A DNA stretch of 64,000 nucleotides from Sporosarcina sp. D27 (GCF_000586555.1 NZ_AZUC01000047.1:124001-188000), one strand, 5' to 3'; counted from the stretch's first letter, positions 8,228 through 17,834 are shown. Program-made: numbers and translations. The notes: generated by a model not told the origin, from the sequence alone.

Positions 8228-8251
8228 GACTCCATCACATAAGATGGAGTC
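8228..8251 (-). repeat. perfect inverted repeat at the ypiB stop codon
   Basis: GACTCCATC and GATGGAGTC form a 9-bp perfect stem with a 6-base loop; the distal arm includes part of the ypiB TGA. On the minus strand it is followed by GTTCTTCTC, a poor U-tract, so it is either a weak terminator or an RNA-processing/stability element between ypiB and ypiF. Confidence 0.6.
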
Positions 8252-8804
8252 ACCGTTCTTCAAATACTTTCAACTCGTTTAACATCGCGGATAAAGCCAA
8301 AAATTGCTTCTCATCATTTGCATCAAGGGCTTCATCTACATACTTCATCAACGTTTCTTTAGTCATCGTTGTTACACTTTCATTTAATAACTTCTGAGCA
8401 ATCTGTCGATCACGCTCACTGACTTGCTGATCCATTGGAAAATAAGGATTCTCTTCAAGCACACTCGCATAGTGTGGCGAACTGTTGCTTTTGAGGAAGT
8501 TAAGCTGAATGAACATTTTTTCATCCGGATGCAAACGCAGATCATGAAACGACTTCTCCGCATCTGTCGTCATTAGACTCCCTTTGTAAAATCTGAAAGG
8601 CACACCATTCGAGTCAGTAGTCGAAATCACCATCGCTCGCGGACAAAAATGCGCGTCATCTGTAAAATGAACATTTCTCAAAATCTTCTCATGGCTTAGT
8701 AAGTAATTCAAAATCCAGACACATTCCCGGCGCTTTAAACGATAGCGCTTTAAAAACCACCTAATGAAATCCTTTTTGGCAGCGACAGGAATCATGGCTT
8801 CCAT
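8250..8804 (-). CDS. ypiB: UPF0302/IDEAL-domain protein YpiB (ReoY)
   Basis: A 184-residue soluble protein. The N-terminal UPF0302 domain (about residues 1-125) is followed by a C-terminal IDEAL motif (YVDEALDANDEKQFLALS, about 150-167). The Listeria homologue ReoY is known to promote ClpCP-dependent degradation of MurA, the first peptidoglycan enzyme; the same role here is inference from family. GGAGGCGTAAG precedes the ATG. ypiA-ypiB-ypiF order is as in B. subtilis. Confidence 0.88.
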   Translation of the reverse strand: MEAMIPVAAKKDFIRWFLKRYRLKRRECVWILNYLLSHEKILRNVHFTDDAHFCPRAMVISTTDSNGVPFRFYKGSLMTTDAEKSFHDLRLHPDEKMFIQLNFLKSNSSPHYASVLEENPYFPMDQQVSERDRQIAQKLLNESVTTMTKETLMKYVDEALDANDEKQFLALSAMLNELKVFEER

Positions 8805-8805
8805 C

Positions 8806-10077
8806 TTACGCCTCCTCTTCTTCCTGATCCTCTAGAAATGATGTCCATTCAGGATGATCCGGTACAAGCATCACCAGTTCCTTTACAATGTTCATCGCTT
8901 CTGGTCGTTTCCCTTCTTCTAGTAGAAATTTGGCGTATCTTTCTAGAAATTCCGGATCTTCCTTCATGCCATTGTATGCCTGAACGTAAGAATCGTATGC
9001 CTCCGCATAACGTTCCAGATTTTCCTCAGCATACGCTTTAAATGCAGCTAGTAAAGGGATTTCCAACTGTTCTTCAGATGTATCTTGAAGAAGTTCTAGT
9101 AGGTTTTCGTGTTGTTCTTGTTGTTCAAACAAAGAAGCTAGTGAAATGCGTGCTTCTACGTACTCGGGATCTAAAGCTAGTGCATCTCCCAAATAGCGCT
9201 CTGCATCTTCAGGTAGCCCTAGCTTCAGTGCAATTTTACCTGCCGCAAGATGCAGCTCTTTGTCGAATTCGTCTCTGCGTATCCCTTCTTTGAAGAAAGA
9301 GAACGCTTTTTCACTTTCATCTAGTAATAGACTTGCCTGCCCCGCTAGCATATAAGCAGAAAAATAGTCAGGATCCATTTCGATTAACTGATCTAAATGA
9401 TTCAACGCTGGTTGAGGGTTTCCACTTTGGTATTGGCTATATGCTGCACCGAAAAGCGTATCGGGATGTACATTCCCATACTTTAGTAGAGACTCGTAAT
9501 AAGGAACTGCTTCTTCATATGCACCACCAGCACTATATGCTTCTGCAATCCGTGATTCAAGAGATGTGCCACCAACTTCATCGTATCCCCGTTCTCTCAG
9601 TTGCAAGTAAAGACGAACAGCTTCTGAATATTTACCACTCTCCAGAAGAAGTTCAGCTTTCGCAAAACGGATGACCGGCTCTTCCGGTGCTAGTTCTGCC
9701 GCTTCATCAATTTTAGATAATGCAACTTCTGCCATTCCAACCGTTTGATAGTAATCGGCTAACAATAATAACGCCTGCAGATACTCTTCTTCTTCTTTCT
9801 GTATATCCGTCAAGAGTAACAAGGCCTCGTCTTCTCTTCCCAATGCCATCATTGCTTCTGCTCGATCGATTTTCAGTTGACCGGCATCCGGCATGTGGGC
9901 GAGTAAAGCATCATATAACTGATCTGCTTGAGGAACAAGACCGTACTCCATTAGAAGAGTAGCACTGTCATAAACCGCATCAAACTCGGTGCTTTTTGTG
10001 AGTTGCTCAACCATTTCTTCAATAGCTTGCAAATCGCCATTCATAATTATGTTTTCTAACTGTTGTACCTGCTCCAT
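8806..10077 (-). CDS. ypiA: tetratricopeptide-repeat protein YpiA
   Basis: A 423-residue, acidic, all-helical protein of tandem TPR units covering nearly the whole length; repeats with the typical G-Y-A-P spacing can be followed from about residue 35 to 400. No catalytic domain or signal peptide is visible, so it is likely a cytoplasmic scaffold. It is encoded between aroA and ypiB and may act in the same proteolysis pathway as YpiB; that is inference from proximity. AAGGAGAAACT precedes the ATG. Confidence 0.85.
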   Translation of the reverse strand: MEQVQQLENIIMNGDLQAIEEMVEQLTKSTEFDAVYDSATLLMEYGLVPQADQLYDALLAHMPDAGQLKIDRAEAMMALGREDEALLLLTDIQKEEEEYLQALLLLADYYQTVGMAEVALSKIDEAAELAPEEPVIRFAKAELLLESGKYSEAVRLYLQLRERGYDEVGGTSLESRIAEAYSAGGAYEEAVPYYESLLKYGNVHPDTLFGAAYSQYQSGNPQPALNHLDQLIEMDPDYFSAYMLAGQASLLLDESEKAFSFFKEGIRRDEFDKELHLAAGKIALKLGLPEDAERYLGDALALDPEYVEARISLASLFEQQEQHENLLELLQDTSEEQLEIPLLAAFKAYAEENLERYAEAYDSYVQAYNGMKEDPEFLERYAKFLLEEGKRPEAMNIVKELVMLVPDHPEWTSFLEDQEEEEA

Positions 10078-10116
10078 AGTTTCTCCTTTTTTAACACGTT
10101 GTATACAATAAGTCCA

Positions 10117-11424
10117 TTAGTGTTTCGATCGAGTCAACGAATTAAGATGTTCGAAAAATCCAGGATAGGAAACATTGATACTGGAAGCATCTTCAATCTG
10201 TACAGGTCCTTCAGCCACTAATGAAGCAATGGCAGCCATCATACCCAATCTATGATCACCATGAGAGCTTAATGTTGCACCTTTTAGTTTAGTTGGACCT
10301 GTAACACGCATCCCGTCAGGAGTCGGTTCGATGGATGCACCTAGCTTTTGTAATTCAGAACAAACCGCTTCGATCCTGTCCGTCTCTTTCACCCTGAGTT
10401 CCTCAGCGTCCTTAATTATCGTTGTCCCTTTTGCTTGAGTTGCAAGTAATGCAATCACAGGTAACTCATCAATCAACCTCGGTATTAGAGAACCACTAAT
10501 TTCAACTGCACGTAAGTTTGAAGATTCCACTGTTAGCTCTCCATAAGGTTCGCCTTCCACTTCAAACTCCTGCTCAATAGATACATTAGCTCCCATCTCT
10601 TTCAATACATCGACAATCCCCGTACGGGTTGGATTGAGTCCGAGATCTTTAAAGGTAATGGTACTTCCCGGAATCATAGCCGCTGCGCACATAAAAAAGG
10701 CTGCAGAAGAAATGTCGCCAGGCACTTTCACATTACACGCTTGCAAGGACTGTCCGCCAACAATTGACACAGAGGTTCCTTCTGTTTGGACGTTCGCTCC
10801 AAACTGTTGAAGCATACGTTCAGTATGATCCCGTGAGACCGCTTTTTCAGTAACAACTGTTGTCCCATCTGCTGAAAAACCTGCAAATAATAGAGCGGAT
10901 TTTACTTGCGCACTGGCAATAGGCATCTCATAAGACATGGCTTTGAGATGAGAACCTTTCACCGTCAAGGGTAACGTTCCTGCTACATGATCACTCTCAA
11001 ATTTAGCATTCATTTCAGTTAATGGGGTTGTGACACGACGCATCGGTCGCTTACATAAGTAACGATCACCTGTAATTTCAGCAGTCACCATCGATCCTGC
11101 GAGAATTCCTAGCAATAATCTAGCTGTGGTCCCTGAATTACCAGCATCCAATGCCTCATCCGGATTTTTCCAGCCAGTGATTCCCGGACTTTTAATGGTT
11201 ACATTTGTTCCACTTCTCTCAATATTCACTCCGAGCTGGGAGAAAATACGGATTGTAGAAAGACAATCTTCGCCGGCAAGAAATCCACTAATAGTCGTTG
11301 TACCCTTAGCAATAGCACCGAGCATGACGGCACGATGCGAAATCGATTTGTCTCCTGGGACATGTAAAGTACCATTCAATGCGCCTCCTTCAAAGGAAGC
11401 TGTAATCTTATCTATTTTCTCCAT
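10117..11424 (-). CDS. aroA: 3-phosphoshikimate 1-carboxyvinyltransferase (EPSP synthase)
   Basis: Sixth shikimate-pathway enzyme: transfers the enolpyruvyl group of PEP to shikimate-3-phosphate. The 435-residue protein has the N-terminal PGDKSISHRA motif, the central GNSGTTARL and the C-terminal DHRLGMM. The frame extends to 11442, but the ATG at 11424 has GGAGG eight bases upstream and gives MEKIDKI. It is the last gene of aroC-aroB-aroH-hisC-tyrA-aroA, 14 bases after tyrA. B. subtilis calls this gene aroE. Confidence 0.97.
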   Translation of the reverse strand: MEKIDKITASFEGGALNGTLHVPGDKSISHRAVMLGAIAKGTTTISGFLAGEDCLSTIRIFSQLGVNIERSGTNVTIKSPGITGWKNPDEALDAGNSGTTARLLLGILAGSMVTAEITGDRYLCKRPMRRVTTPLTEMNAKFESDHVAGTLPLTVKGSHLKAMSYEMPIASAQVKSALLFAGFSADGTTVVTEKAVSRDHTERMLQQFGANVQTEGTSVSIVGGQSLQACNVKVPGDISSAAFFMCAAAMIPGSTITFKDLGLNPTRTGIVDVLKEMGANVSIEQEFEVEGEPYGELTVESSNLRAVEISGSLIPRLIDELPVIALLATQAKGTTIIKDAEELRVKETDRIEAVCSELQKLGASIEPTPDGMRVTGPTKLKGATLSSHGDHRLGMMAAIASLVAEGPVQIEDASSINVSYPGFFEHLNSLTRSKH

Positions 11425-11438
11425 AAAAAGCGCCTCCG

Positions 11439-12551
11439 TCAAAGTATTTGCATAGAGTACTCTGTTTCTTTCTCAAGCACTTGTGCAGCATTGTTCCGTT
11501 CCGCTGCAGAGCGGAAGCTGATGACGAGAATTCCATATACATCAGTCCGAGTTTCAACGATACGTATATTAGTCAAACTGATCTCTTTTACAGCCAAAAT
11601 ACGTGTGATTTCAGAAATCACTCCCGGATGATCAGGAACATCTATATGAAGGTCGAATTGCATATATAGAGCGCCTTGAGCTTCGTCCTGTGTAACTGAA
11701 GGAAGATTATCGCGAAACTGTTTCGCTTCATCGAAAAATTGTTGAATTGAACTCGGATCGTTGTCAGTTAACATTTCTCGTACCGTATGCATTTCTGTCA
11801 GCCATCGATCCAGCTGACCTACTAACTCTTCTTTGTTCTGAACAGTGATATCCCGCCACATAACCGGATCCGCCGATGCAATCCGCGTAAGGTCTCGGAA
11901 ACCACCAGCAGCAAGTCTTCGCACAAAAGGTTGTCGTTGTTCTTGATAAGAAAGCAAGTTCACAAGAGAGGATGCGATAATATGAGGGAAGTGACTGACT
12001 ACTGCAGTCATCTGATCATGCTCGGATGCACCTAGCACAGCTAATTTTCCTTGTGTCACTGTTAACAGTGCTTTCATGCGATCGAGGTCATCTGAATGAC
12101 AACTTTCTTCAGGAGTTAACACATAATAGGCATTTTCAAATAGATGCTCGATAGCTGCCGAGATTCCACTTTTATGGGACCCCGCCATCGGATGTCCTCC
12201 AATAAAGGTGATTCCTTTGTCGATTAACCCTTTTGCAGCACTCATGATTGGTTGTTTGGTGCTTCCTGTATCACTTACAATTACAGTCGATTTCATATCC
12301 CATGATACAGCTTCATGTAATAGTTGCGCAGTTGCCGCAACAGGCACAGCAAATATGAGAAAATCTGCTTCTTTTGCTGCCGCCTTGACTGATGGCGCGA
12401 CTGAGTCAATTATTCCTCTTCGGTAAGCTTCATCCGCCGATTTATAAGAACGGTCAAATCCTGTAATTACGACTTCAGGATTTCGTTTCAATGCTAAAGC
12501 TAGGGATCCACCGATTAACCCTAGCCCAATGATAGATACGTTAGTTGTCAT
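11439..12551 (-). CDS. tyrA: prephenate dehydrogenase with ACT domain
   Basis: Converts prephenate to 4-hydroxyphenylpyruvate for tyrosine. The 370-residue protein has an NAD-binding GLGLIGGSLA at residues 9-18, a helical dimerisation region with GGHPMAGSHKSG (about 130-141) carrying active-site residues, and a C-terminal ACT domain (about 300-370, starting near FDLHIDVPDHPG) expected to sense tyrosine. It lies four bases after hisC in the aromatic operon. Confidence 0.96.
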   Translation of the reverse strand: MTTNVSIIGLGLIGGSLALALKRNPEVVITGFDRSYKSADEAYRRGIIDSVAPSVKAAAKEADFLIFAVPVAATAQLLHEAVSWDMKSTVIVSDTGSTKQPIMSAAKGLIDKGITFIGGHPMAGSHKSGISAAIEHLFENAYYVLTPEESCHSDDLDRMKALLTVTQGKLAVLGASEHDQMTAVVSHFPHIIASSLVNLLSYQEQRQPFVRRLAAGGFRDLTRIASADPVMWRDITVQNKEELVGQLDRWLTEMHTVREMLTDNDPSSIQQFFDEAKQFRDNLPSVTQDEAQGALYMQFDLHIDVPDHPGVISEITRILAVKEISLTNIRIVETRTDVYGILVISFRSAAERNNAAQVLEKETEYSMQIL

Positions 12552-12555
12552 AGAT

Positions 12556-13647
12556 TTAACCTCTGTTTGTCAATAGTGTTTCGAACGCTTTGAAAAAACC
12601 ATTATTCTGTTCTTCAGAACCGATAGTCACACGAATTCGATTAGGTGTTCCGAGTAGATCACCACTTCGTACGATATAGCCAAGTTGCATTAACTGATTT
12701 GCTGCTTCATTTGCATTTATAGGGACTTCAATCAGGACAAAATTCGCTTCTGATGGATTGATGGTCAGATCATGCTCCTCTGCAAATTTTTCAAAACGCT
12801 TTCGCTGTTTCGCATTTTCAAGACGACATTCATCAATGAAGGCCTGGTCTTCTAAAGCATTTTCTGCAGCAAGGAGAGATAGAGAACTTGTATTAAATGG
12901 ATTTCTAACTTTGTTGAGCTCTGTAATAACTTCAGAAGAAGCAATTCCATATCCAACACGGAAGGAGGCAAGGCCATATGCTTTCGAGAATGTCCGTAAA
13001 ATCATGAGATTCGGGTATTCAGATAACCATTGAATCGGATTCTCATAACTCTCATCAGTTATGTATTCAAAGTATGCCTCATCCAAAACAGTCAAGATCG
13101 TACTAGGCACTTCATCTAGAAACTTTTTCAAGCTATCCGATGGGATCAAGTCGCCAGTAGGATTGTTAGGGTTACAGATCCAGATGACTGACGTTGACGA
13201 ATCGATTTCTTGTAAGAATTGCTTAAGATCATGTTGTCCACCCACTAACGGAACTTCACGAACTTCCGCGCCTTCAATTCTCGCATTATGTCCATATTGT
13301 GGAAACGAAGGTGTTGGCATTAACGTATTCGACTCACGTGTTAAGAGTGCACGACAAATAATCGTAATAAGATCATCTGATCCATTTCCTAAAATGATAT
13401 TCGATTCATCCACACCTAATTTTTCTGCAAGTTTCGTTTTGAGTGGAGGGGCAGCGGTCTCAGGATACATCTCAATCTGAACCTCTGAATTTGCTAGAAG
13501 TTTACGTACCGAAGGAGCACAACCATAAGGATTTTCGTTAGAAGCTAGCTTCACAATTTCTTCTAAGCCGAATTCCTTTTGTACCTCATCAATAGATCGA
13601 CCTGGTTTATACGGCTTCATAGTTGATAGTGCTGGTTTCCAATTCAT
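12556..13647 (-). CDS. hisC: histidinol-phosphate / aromatic aminotransferase
   Basis: A PLP enzyme of the class I/II aminotransferase fold, 363 residues. In Bacilli this locus serves both histidine synthesis (histidinol phosphate) and the final transamination of phenylpyruvate and hydroxyphenylpyruvate. Visible motifs are GNGSDDLI (phosphate binding, about residue 87), NPNNPTG (about 165), and SKAYGLASFRVGYG (about 228-241) with the PLP lysine. GGAGGAG precedes the ATG. In B. subtilis trpEDCFBA lies upstream; here aroH does, 25 bases away. Confidence 0.95.
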   Translation of the reverse strand: MNWKPALSTMKPYKPGRSIDEVQKEFGLEEIVKLASNENPYGCAPSVRKLLANSEVQIEMYPETAAPPLKTKLAEKLGVDESNIILGNGSDDLITIICRALLTRESNTLMPTPSFPQYGHNARIEGAEVREVPLVGGQHDLKQFLQEIDSSTSVIWICNPNNPTGDLIPSDSLKKFLDEVPSTILTVLDEAYFEYITDESYENPIQWLSEYPNLMILRTFSKAYGLASFRVGYGIASSEVITELNKVRNPFNTSSLSLLAAENALEDQAFIDECRLENAKQRKRFEKFAEEHDLTINPSEANFVLIEVPINANEAANQLMQLGYIVRSGDLLGTPNRIRVTIGSEEQNNGFFKAFETLLTNRG

Positions 13648-13672
13648 GTGCGAACTCCTCCTGTATGATGAC

Positions 13673-14038
13673 CTATTTCTTAAGATCAGGTCTTAGTTTC
13701 ACTGCATCATTTTGATAGATATGAATGATATCTTGCTGGGCAACCTCTGTATTGACATGCATGAGTACACGTATACACAGGGGCATACCCCCAGGTACGT
13801 CCATTTCATGCATACACATCACAGGAACATATGTCCAACCTTCTATTGTACGTACCGCTTTTGCAGGAAATGCGGATTGTACGTCTACAGTTGTAGAGAT
13901 TAGCACTGACACGATGTCCTCGGCTTCTAAATTATTCTCATTAGCCATTGTTTGAACTAATTGCTCGGTTGCTTCTAAAACAGCTTGTTGTTCATCCTGT
14001 CCTACAGTTGTCGCTCCCCTTACGCCTCTTACTGTCAT
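13673..14038 (-). CDS. aroH: chorismate mutase, AroH type
   Basis: Monofunctional trimeric chorismate mutase (121 residues) making prephenate from chorismate. It starts MTVRGVRGATT with the conserved Arg, and has the Cys/Arg pair of the active site in MPLCIRVLMH (about residues 84-93). The start overlaps the aroB stop by four bases, so the two are translationally coupled. It is the last gene before the place where the trp operon sits in B. subtilis. Confidence 0.95.
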   Translation of the reverse strand: MTVRGVRGATTVGQDEQQAVLEATEQLVQTMANENNLEAEDIVSVLISTTVDVQSAFPAKAVRTIEGWTYVPVMCMHEMDVPGGMPLCIRVLMHVNTEVAQQDIIHIYQNDAVKLRPDLKK

Positions 14039-15141
14039 GTTTGCACTTCCCCCTTTATACGTGATATCAATTCATAATACGAGTGTTCACATTGTTTTTC
14101 AGAAACTTTTTGGGTAAATGGATTTCCCAGACTCTCGAGTAAAACAAAGACCAATTGTCCTGAGGAAACTTTTTTATCCTTTTTCATGAAAGGTAACAGG
14201 GCAGAGAAGTCAACATCCAAAATTGCCTGCAATGGATAACTTGAATGATCAGCAAAGCGGATAAACCTCTCAGTGAATTCAGGTGTGATATCGCCAAATG
14301 ATTCACTTAACAAAAGGCTATACGCCATACCGATCATGACGCACTCCCCATGACTGACCTTACCAAATCCAAAATACGCTTCAACGGCATGGCCAAGAGT
14401 ATGACCGAAGTTCAAAAATCTACGCATACCTTGTTCAAATTCGTCTTGTTCAACAATATTAGCTTTAACTTGAATCCCCTTTAAAAGCTCAGAGGATAAC
14501 ACATCCGCAGAAAAGTACGGGAAGTCAGAATTCAAAAGCAATGACTCCGTCCATTCAGCATCGGATATCAACGCATGTTTTATGAGCTCAGCCATGCCAG
14601 AGCGAATTTCCCGTTTCGGTAGGGTCGTAAATAGATCAGGATGGAATAGCACACCAGCCGGTTGATGAAACGACCCAACCATATTTTTACCTTCAGGCAT
14701 GTTAATGGCAGTTTTACCACCTACAGCACTATCATGAGCAAGTATCGTTGTCGGACATTGTAAGAAAGGAATACCCCTCATATAGGTTGCTGCTACAAAT
14801 CCTGTAAGATCACCACAAGCTCCACCACCGAATGCAATTAGCACAGATTGTCTTGTGAAATTATGCTGTAGCAAAAACGAGTGGCAACTCATGAAACTTA
14901 TTGGGCTTTTACTCTCTTCTCCCGCCGGAAGGGTATGTAGCTCATGGGCAATCCCAGCAGCCTTTAACGCTTGTTCAAGTTTTTCCAAGTGATATGAGGC
15001 AGCGGTCGCATCTGCAAAAACCCCGACTTTATCTGCATTATGAAGTAACTCTTTGTACTCTGTGGAAAAAAGGTCGTACACCTCTTTTCCAATATGAACG
15101 TGATAAGAACTGGTTTTGGTTTTTACTTTGAGTTGTTCCAT
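14035..15141 (-). CDS. aroB: 3-dehydroquinate synthase
   Basis: Second shikimate-pathway step: cyclises DAHP to 3-dehydroquinate using NAD and a divalent metal. The 368-residue protein has the NAD-loop region FGGGACGDLTGF (about 104-115), CPTTILAHDSAVGGKTAIN (about 128-146), and the metal ligands around GHTLGHAVE (about 256) and HGECVMIGM. It lies three bases after aroC and overlaps aroH. Confidence 0.96.
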   Translation of the reverse strand: MEQLKVKTKTSSYHVHIGKEVYDLFSTEYKELLHNADKVGVFADATAASYHLEKLEQALKAAGIAHELHTLPAGEESKSPISFMSCHSFLLQHNFTRQSVLIAFGGGACGDLTGFVAATYMRGIPFLQCPTTILAHDSAVGGKTAINMPEGKNMVGSFHQPAGVLFHPDLFTTLPKREIRSGMAELIKHALISDAEWTESLLLNSDFPYFSADVLSSELLKGIQVKANIVEQDEFEQGMRRFLNFGHTLGHAVEAYFGFGKVSHGECVMIGMAYSLLLSESFGDITPEFTERFIRFADHSSYPLQAILDVDFSALLPFMKKDKKVSSGQLVFVLLESLGNPFTQKVSEKQCEHSYYELISRIKGEVQT

Positions 15142-15144
15142 CGC

Positions 15145-16326
15145 TTAAAACTCCTTTGCATAAAGACGGTATTGCTCGATGTCAGCTTTCAGTCCATCCA
15201 TCTCAAACGAACGAAATTCTTCAATGATGACTTTTGCTAACTCAGTAGCGATAACGTGTTCTGCAACAACGGATGCAGCAGGAACTGCACATGGATCGGA
15301 CCGCTCGATGGTTGCTGTAAACGGCTCCTTCGTATCGATATCGACACTTTCTAGCGGTTTATACAACGTCGGAATTGGTTTCATGACACCTCTTATGACA
15401 ATCGGCATTCCCGTCGACATGCCACCTTCTAATCCTCCAAGGCGATTCGATTTTCTGAAATAGCCTCTCTCTTCGGACCATGCGATTTCGTCATGCACTT
15501 CACTCCCGAAACGCTTTGCCATTTCAAAGCCAATTCCAAACTCTACACCTTTGAACGCATTGATAGACATCATAGCTGCTGCAAGACGACCGTCTAACTT
15601 CCGGTCAAACTGAGCATAGCTTCCCATACCAGGTGGGCACCCTTCTATTACAACTTCCACCACACCGCCCAAAGTGTCTCCACGACCTTTTGCGTCATCG
15701 ATTGCTTCAACCATAGCTTGTGACACTTCAGGATCCGCACAGTATACAGGATCAGCTTCTACTTGTGCACGAATCTCTTCCATCGAGAGTTTAGCAGTTG
15801 AAGTGGTATCCGCGACAATACCTCCGATTTCGACAACATGTGCAATCGTATTAATACCGAGCTCACGTAAAAATTGTTTTGCCACAGCACCGGCAGCTAC
15901 CCGCATCGTTGTTTCACGAGCTGATGAGCGCTCTAGTACGTTTCTAAGATCTCGATGTCCATACTTAATGCCCCCGACTAAGTCTGCATGACCAGGGCGC
16001 GGACGAGTGATCTGACGTTTAATATCCTCCGGTCGAACATTCTCAGGCAGAGGTTCAACACCCATAATAGATGTCCAATGTTTCCAATCATCGTTCACGA
16101 CTGTCAACGTCACAGGTGAACCAAGAGTTTTCCCATGACGGACACCAGATGATATAACTACCTGATCTTTTTCAATTTGCATTCTGCGTCCTCTTCCATG
16201 TCCACCTTGGCGACGCGAAAGTTCTCTTGTAATCATTTCAGCTGTTAATGGCAATTGCGCCGGTAACCCTTCAATAATCGCGGTCAACTCAGGACCGTGT
16301 GATTCTCCCGCTGTTAAGATCCTCAT
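15145..16326 (-). CDS. aroC: chorismate synthase
   Basis: Last shikimate step: FMN-dependent conversion of EPSP to chorismate. The frame runs to 16374, but the ATG at 16326 gives the invariant N terminus [14 protein letters not shown] and has GGGGG about eight bases upstream. The resulting length, 393 residues, fits the family. Motifs include GRGRRMQIE (about 44-52), [14 protein letters not shown] (about 122-135) and RSSARET. First gene of the aromatic operon; B. subtilis calls it aroF. Confidence 0.96.
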   Translation of the reverse strand: MRILTAGESHGPELTAIIEGLPAQLPLTAEMITRELSRRQGGHGRGRRMQIEKDQVVISSGVRHGKTLGSPVTLTVVNDDWKHWTSIMGVEPLPENVRPEDIKRQITRPRPGHADLVGGIKYGHRDLRNVLERSSARETTMRVAAGAVAKQFLRELGINTIAHVVEIGGIVADTTSTAKLSMEEIRAQVEADPVYCADPEVSQAMVEAIDDAKGRGDTLGGVVEVVIEGCPPGMGSYAQFDRKLDGRLAAAMMSINAFKGVEFGIGFEMAKRFGSEVHDEIAWSEERGYFRKSNRLGGLEGGMSTGMPIVIRGVMKPIPTLYKPLESVDIDTKEPFTATIERSDPCAVPAASVVAEHVIATELAKVIIEEFRSFEMDGLKADIEQYRLYAKEF

Positions 16327-16372
16327 CTCCATATCCCCCTTTTGATACTTGCTGAAATGAACCATTGTTAGC

Positions 16373-16401
16373 ACTTTACCAAACTACAGCAATATTGACT
16401 A
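16373..16401 (-). promoter_or_regulatory. possible promoter of the aromatic operon
   Basis: On the minus strand TAGTCA (16401-16396), 17 bases and TAAAGT (16378-16373) lie between the cheR terminator and aroC. Both boxes match four of six consensus positions, so the call is tentative. Confidence 0.35.
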
Positions 16402-16412
16402 CTTCTTTAAAC

Positions 16413-16440
16413 AAAAAAATCCGGAAATGTCCGGATTTTT
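16413..16440. terminator. terminator after cheR
   Basis: AATCCGG and CCGGATT form a short GC-rich stem around AAATGT, with A and T runs on both sides. It separates cheR from the aromatic operon. Confidence 0.75.
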
Positions 16441-17210
16441 CATATTTTCTTATAAAAGAAGGTATCTTCAGATTCAAGACCATAGCGTTCGGGACTAAAA
16501 ATCTGCTCGGTGCTCCCTACAAAAAGAATCCCTCCAGGTTTCAACGCTTTCGCAAAGTTCGTATAAATTTGATCTTTGGCTTCTTCTGTAAAGTAGATCA
16601 TGACATTTCTGCAGACGATTAGGTCAAAGTCATTACCATACGCATCATCGAGTAAATTATGTTGTTTAAATACGACAGTTTTTTTCACTTCGTCTGTAAC
16701 CTGGTAAAACTGGCCTTCTTGCTTAAAAAACCTTTGCTTAACATCAGGAGGCACTTCTTTCAAAGAACGTTCCGGATAGAGACCTACTTTAGCTTTTTCA
16801 AGTACTCCATTGTCCAAATCAGTCGCTGAAATTGTAATTTCTCTTAATGGTATGTGATTGGACAGAACCATCGCCATCGAATACGGTTCTTCTCCTGTAG
16901 AACATGCAGCACTCCAACACTTTAACTTTTTCGTCTTCTGTAAAAGCTGTGGGAGGATCTTCGTGTTTAACACTTCCCACCGTTGTGAGTTCCTGTAAAA
17001 TTCAGATACATTTATCGTCATTCGGTCCAGGAATTCATCCATCCTGGTTCGATCAGTACGGATCAACTCAAAGTATTCGGTGAAATTTTTACATCCTCGT
17101 TTTTCATAAAGCGATGTCAGGCGTCTTTTCATTTGTGCTTCTTTATAAAGAGATAGGTCGATCCCTGTTTTTTGTTTTACACTGGCGATAAATTTCGTGT
17201 AATCGGACAA
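16440..17210 (-). CDS. cheR: chemotaxis protein methyltransferase CheR
   Basis: S-adenosylmethionine-dependent methylation of glutamates on chemoreceptors. The protein has the N-terminal helical CheR domain with the positively charged QMKRRLTSLYEKRG (about residues 26-39), then the methyltransferase domain with ACSTGEEPYSMA (about 103-114) and CRNVMIYF (about 203-210). An ATG at 17228 lacks a ribosome site, whereas the TTG at 17210 has GGAGG seven bases upstream and gives 256 residues, the usual length. It is the only chemotaxis gene here, placed between ndk and aroC as in B. subtilis. Confidence 0.94.
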   Translation of the reverse strand: MSDYTKFIASVKQKTGIDLSLYKEAQMKRRLTSLYEKRGCKNFTEYFELIRTDRTRMDEFLDRMTINVSEFYRNSQRWEVLNTKILPQLLQKTKKLKCWSAACSTGEEPYSMAMVLSNHIPLREITISATDLDNGVLEKAKVGLYPERSLKEVPPDVKQRFFKQEGQFYQVTDEVKKTVVFKQHNLLDDAYGNDFDLIVCRNVMIYFTEEAKDQIYTNFAKALKPGGILFVGSTEQIFSPERYGLESEDTFFYKKI

Positions 17211-17246
17211 TTGTTTACCTCCATCCATCCAGCAATTATGTATAAC

Positions 17247-17281
17247 AAAAACAGCCGGCGGAACCCGCTAGGCTGTTTTTG
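17247..17281 (-). terminator. terminator after ndk
   Basis: AACAGCC and GGCTGTT, with an inner CGG/CCG pairing, form a stem followed by five T residues on the minus strand; the plus strand also ends in T5. Confidence 0.75.
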
Positions 17282-17288
17282 CTTTGTA

Positions 17289-17735
17289 TTAGTTAATCCA
17301 GCTGTTTACTACTTTTTCATAAGAAGAAAGTTCTTCTTCTTTAAAGAACAAACCGATTTCACGTTCTGCAGATTCTGGTGAATCTGAACCGTGGATGATG
17401 TTCTTTGCAACAGTAACTGCGAAATCACCGCGGATTGTTCCTGGTGCTGATTCTTTAGGGTTTGTAGCGCCCATCATAAGGCGTGCTGTAGAGATGACGT
17501 TTTCGCCTTCCCATACCATTGCGAATACTGGACCCGATGTAATGAAGTCAACAAGCTCGCCGAAGAATGGGCGCTCTTTGTGCTCACCGTAGTGCTGCTC
17601 TGCAAGTTCTTGAGAAATTGTCATCAATTTCCCTCCAACTAGCTGATATCCTTTGCTTTCGAAACGGTTTACGATTTCACCAATTAGACCACGTTGAACG
17701 CCGTCAGGTTTTACCATTAAAAATGTCTTTTCCAT
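17289..17735 (-). CDS. ndk: nucleoside diphosphate kinase
   Basis: Transfers the gamma phosphate between nucleoside tri- and diphosphates through a phosphohistidine. The 148-residue protein contains the active-site signature [16 protein letters not shown] (His at about residue 115) and the N-terminal [13 protein letters not shown]. It has its own promoter (17784-17812) and terminator, so it is a monocistronic unit between hepT and cheR. Confidence 0.97.
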   Translation of the reverse strand: MEKTFLMVKPDGVQRGLIGEIVNRFESKGYQLVGGKLMTISQELAEQHYGEHKERPFFGELVDFITSGPVFAMVWEGENVISTARLMMGATNPKESAPGTIRGDFAVTVAKNIIHGSDSPESAEREIGLFFKEEELSSYEKVVNSWIN

Positions 17736-17783
17736 AATTCAATTACACTCCTTCATAGTGACAAATCGGGATTACCCCTACTG

Positions 17784-17812
17784 ATCGTACCAAAGGTGAA
17801 ACGATCTTTCAA
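17784..17812 (-). promoter_or_regulatory. promoter of ndk
   Basis: TTGAAA (17812-17807), a 17-base spacer and TACGAT (17789-17784) on the minus strand form a sigma-A-type promoter about 50 bases upstream of the ndk ATG. Confidence 0.65.
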
Positions 17813-17834
17813 TTTTTTCTTTTTCCGCGAGAAT

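Noticed and set aside
13648..14040. TRAP-binding (G/U)AG triplet array near aroH-hisC
   Set aside because: No run of regularly spaced GAG/TAG triplets is present in this interval on either strand.
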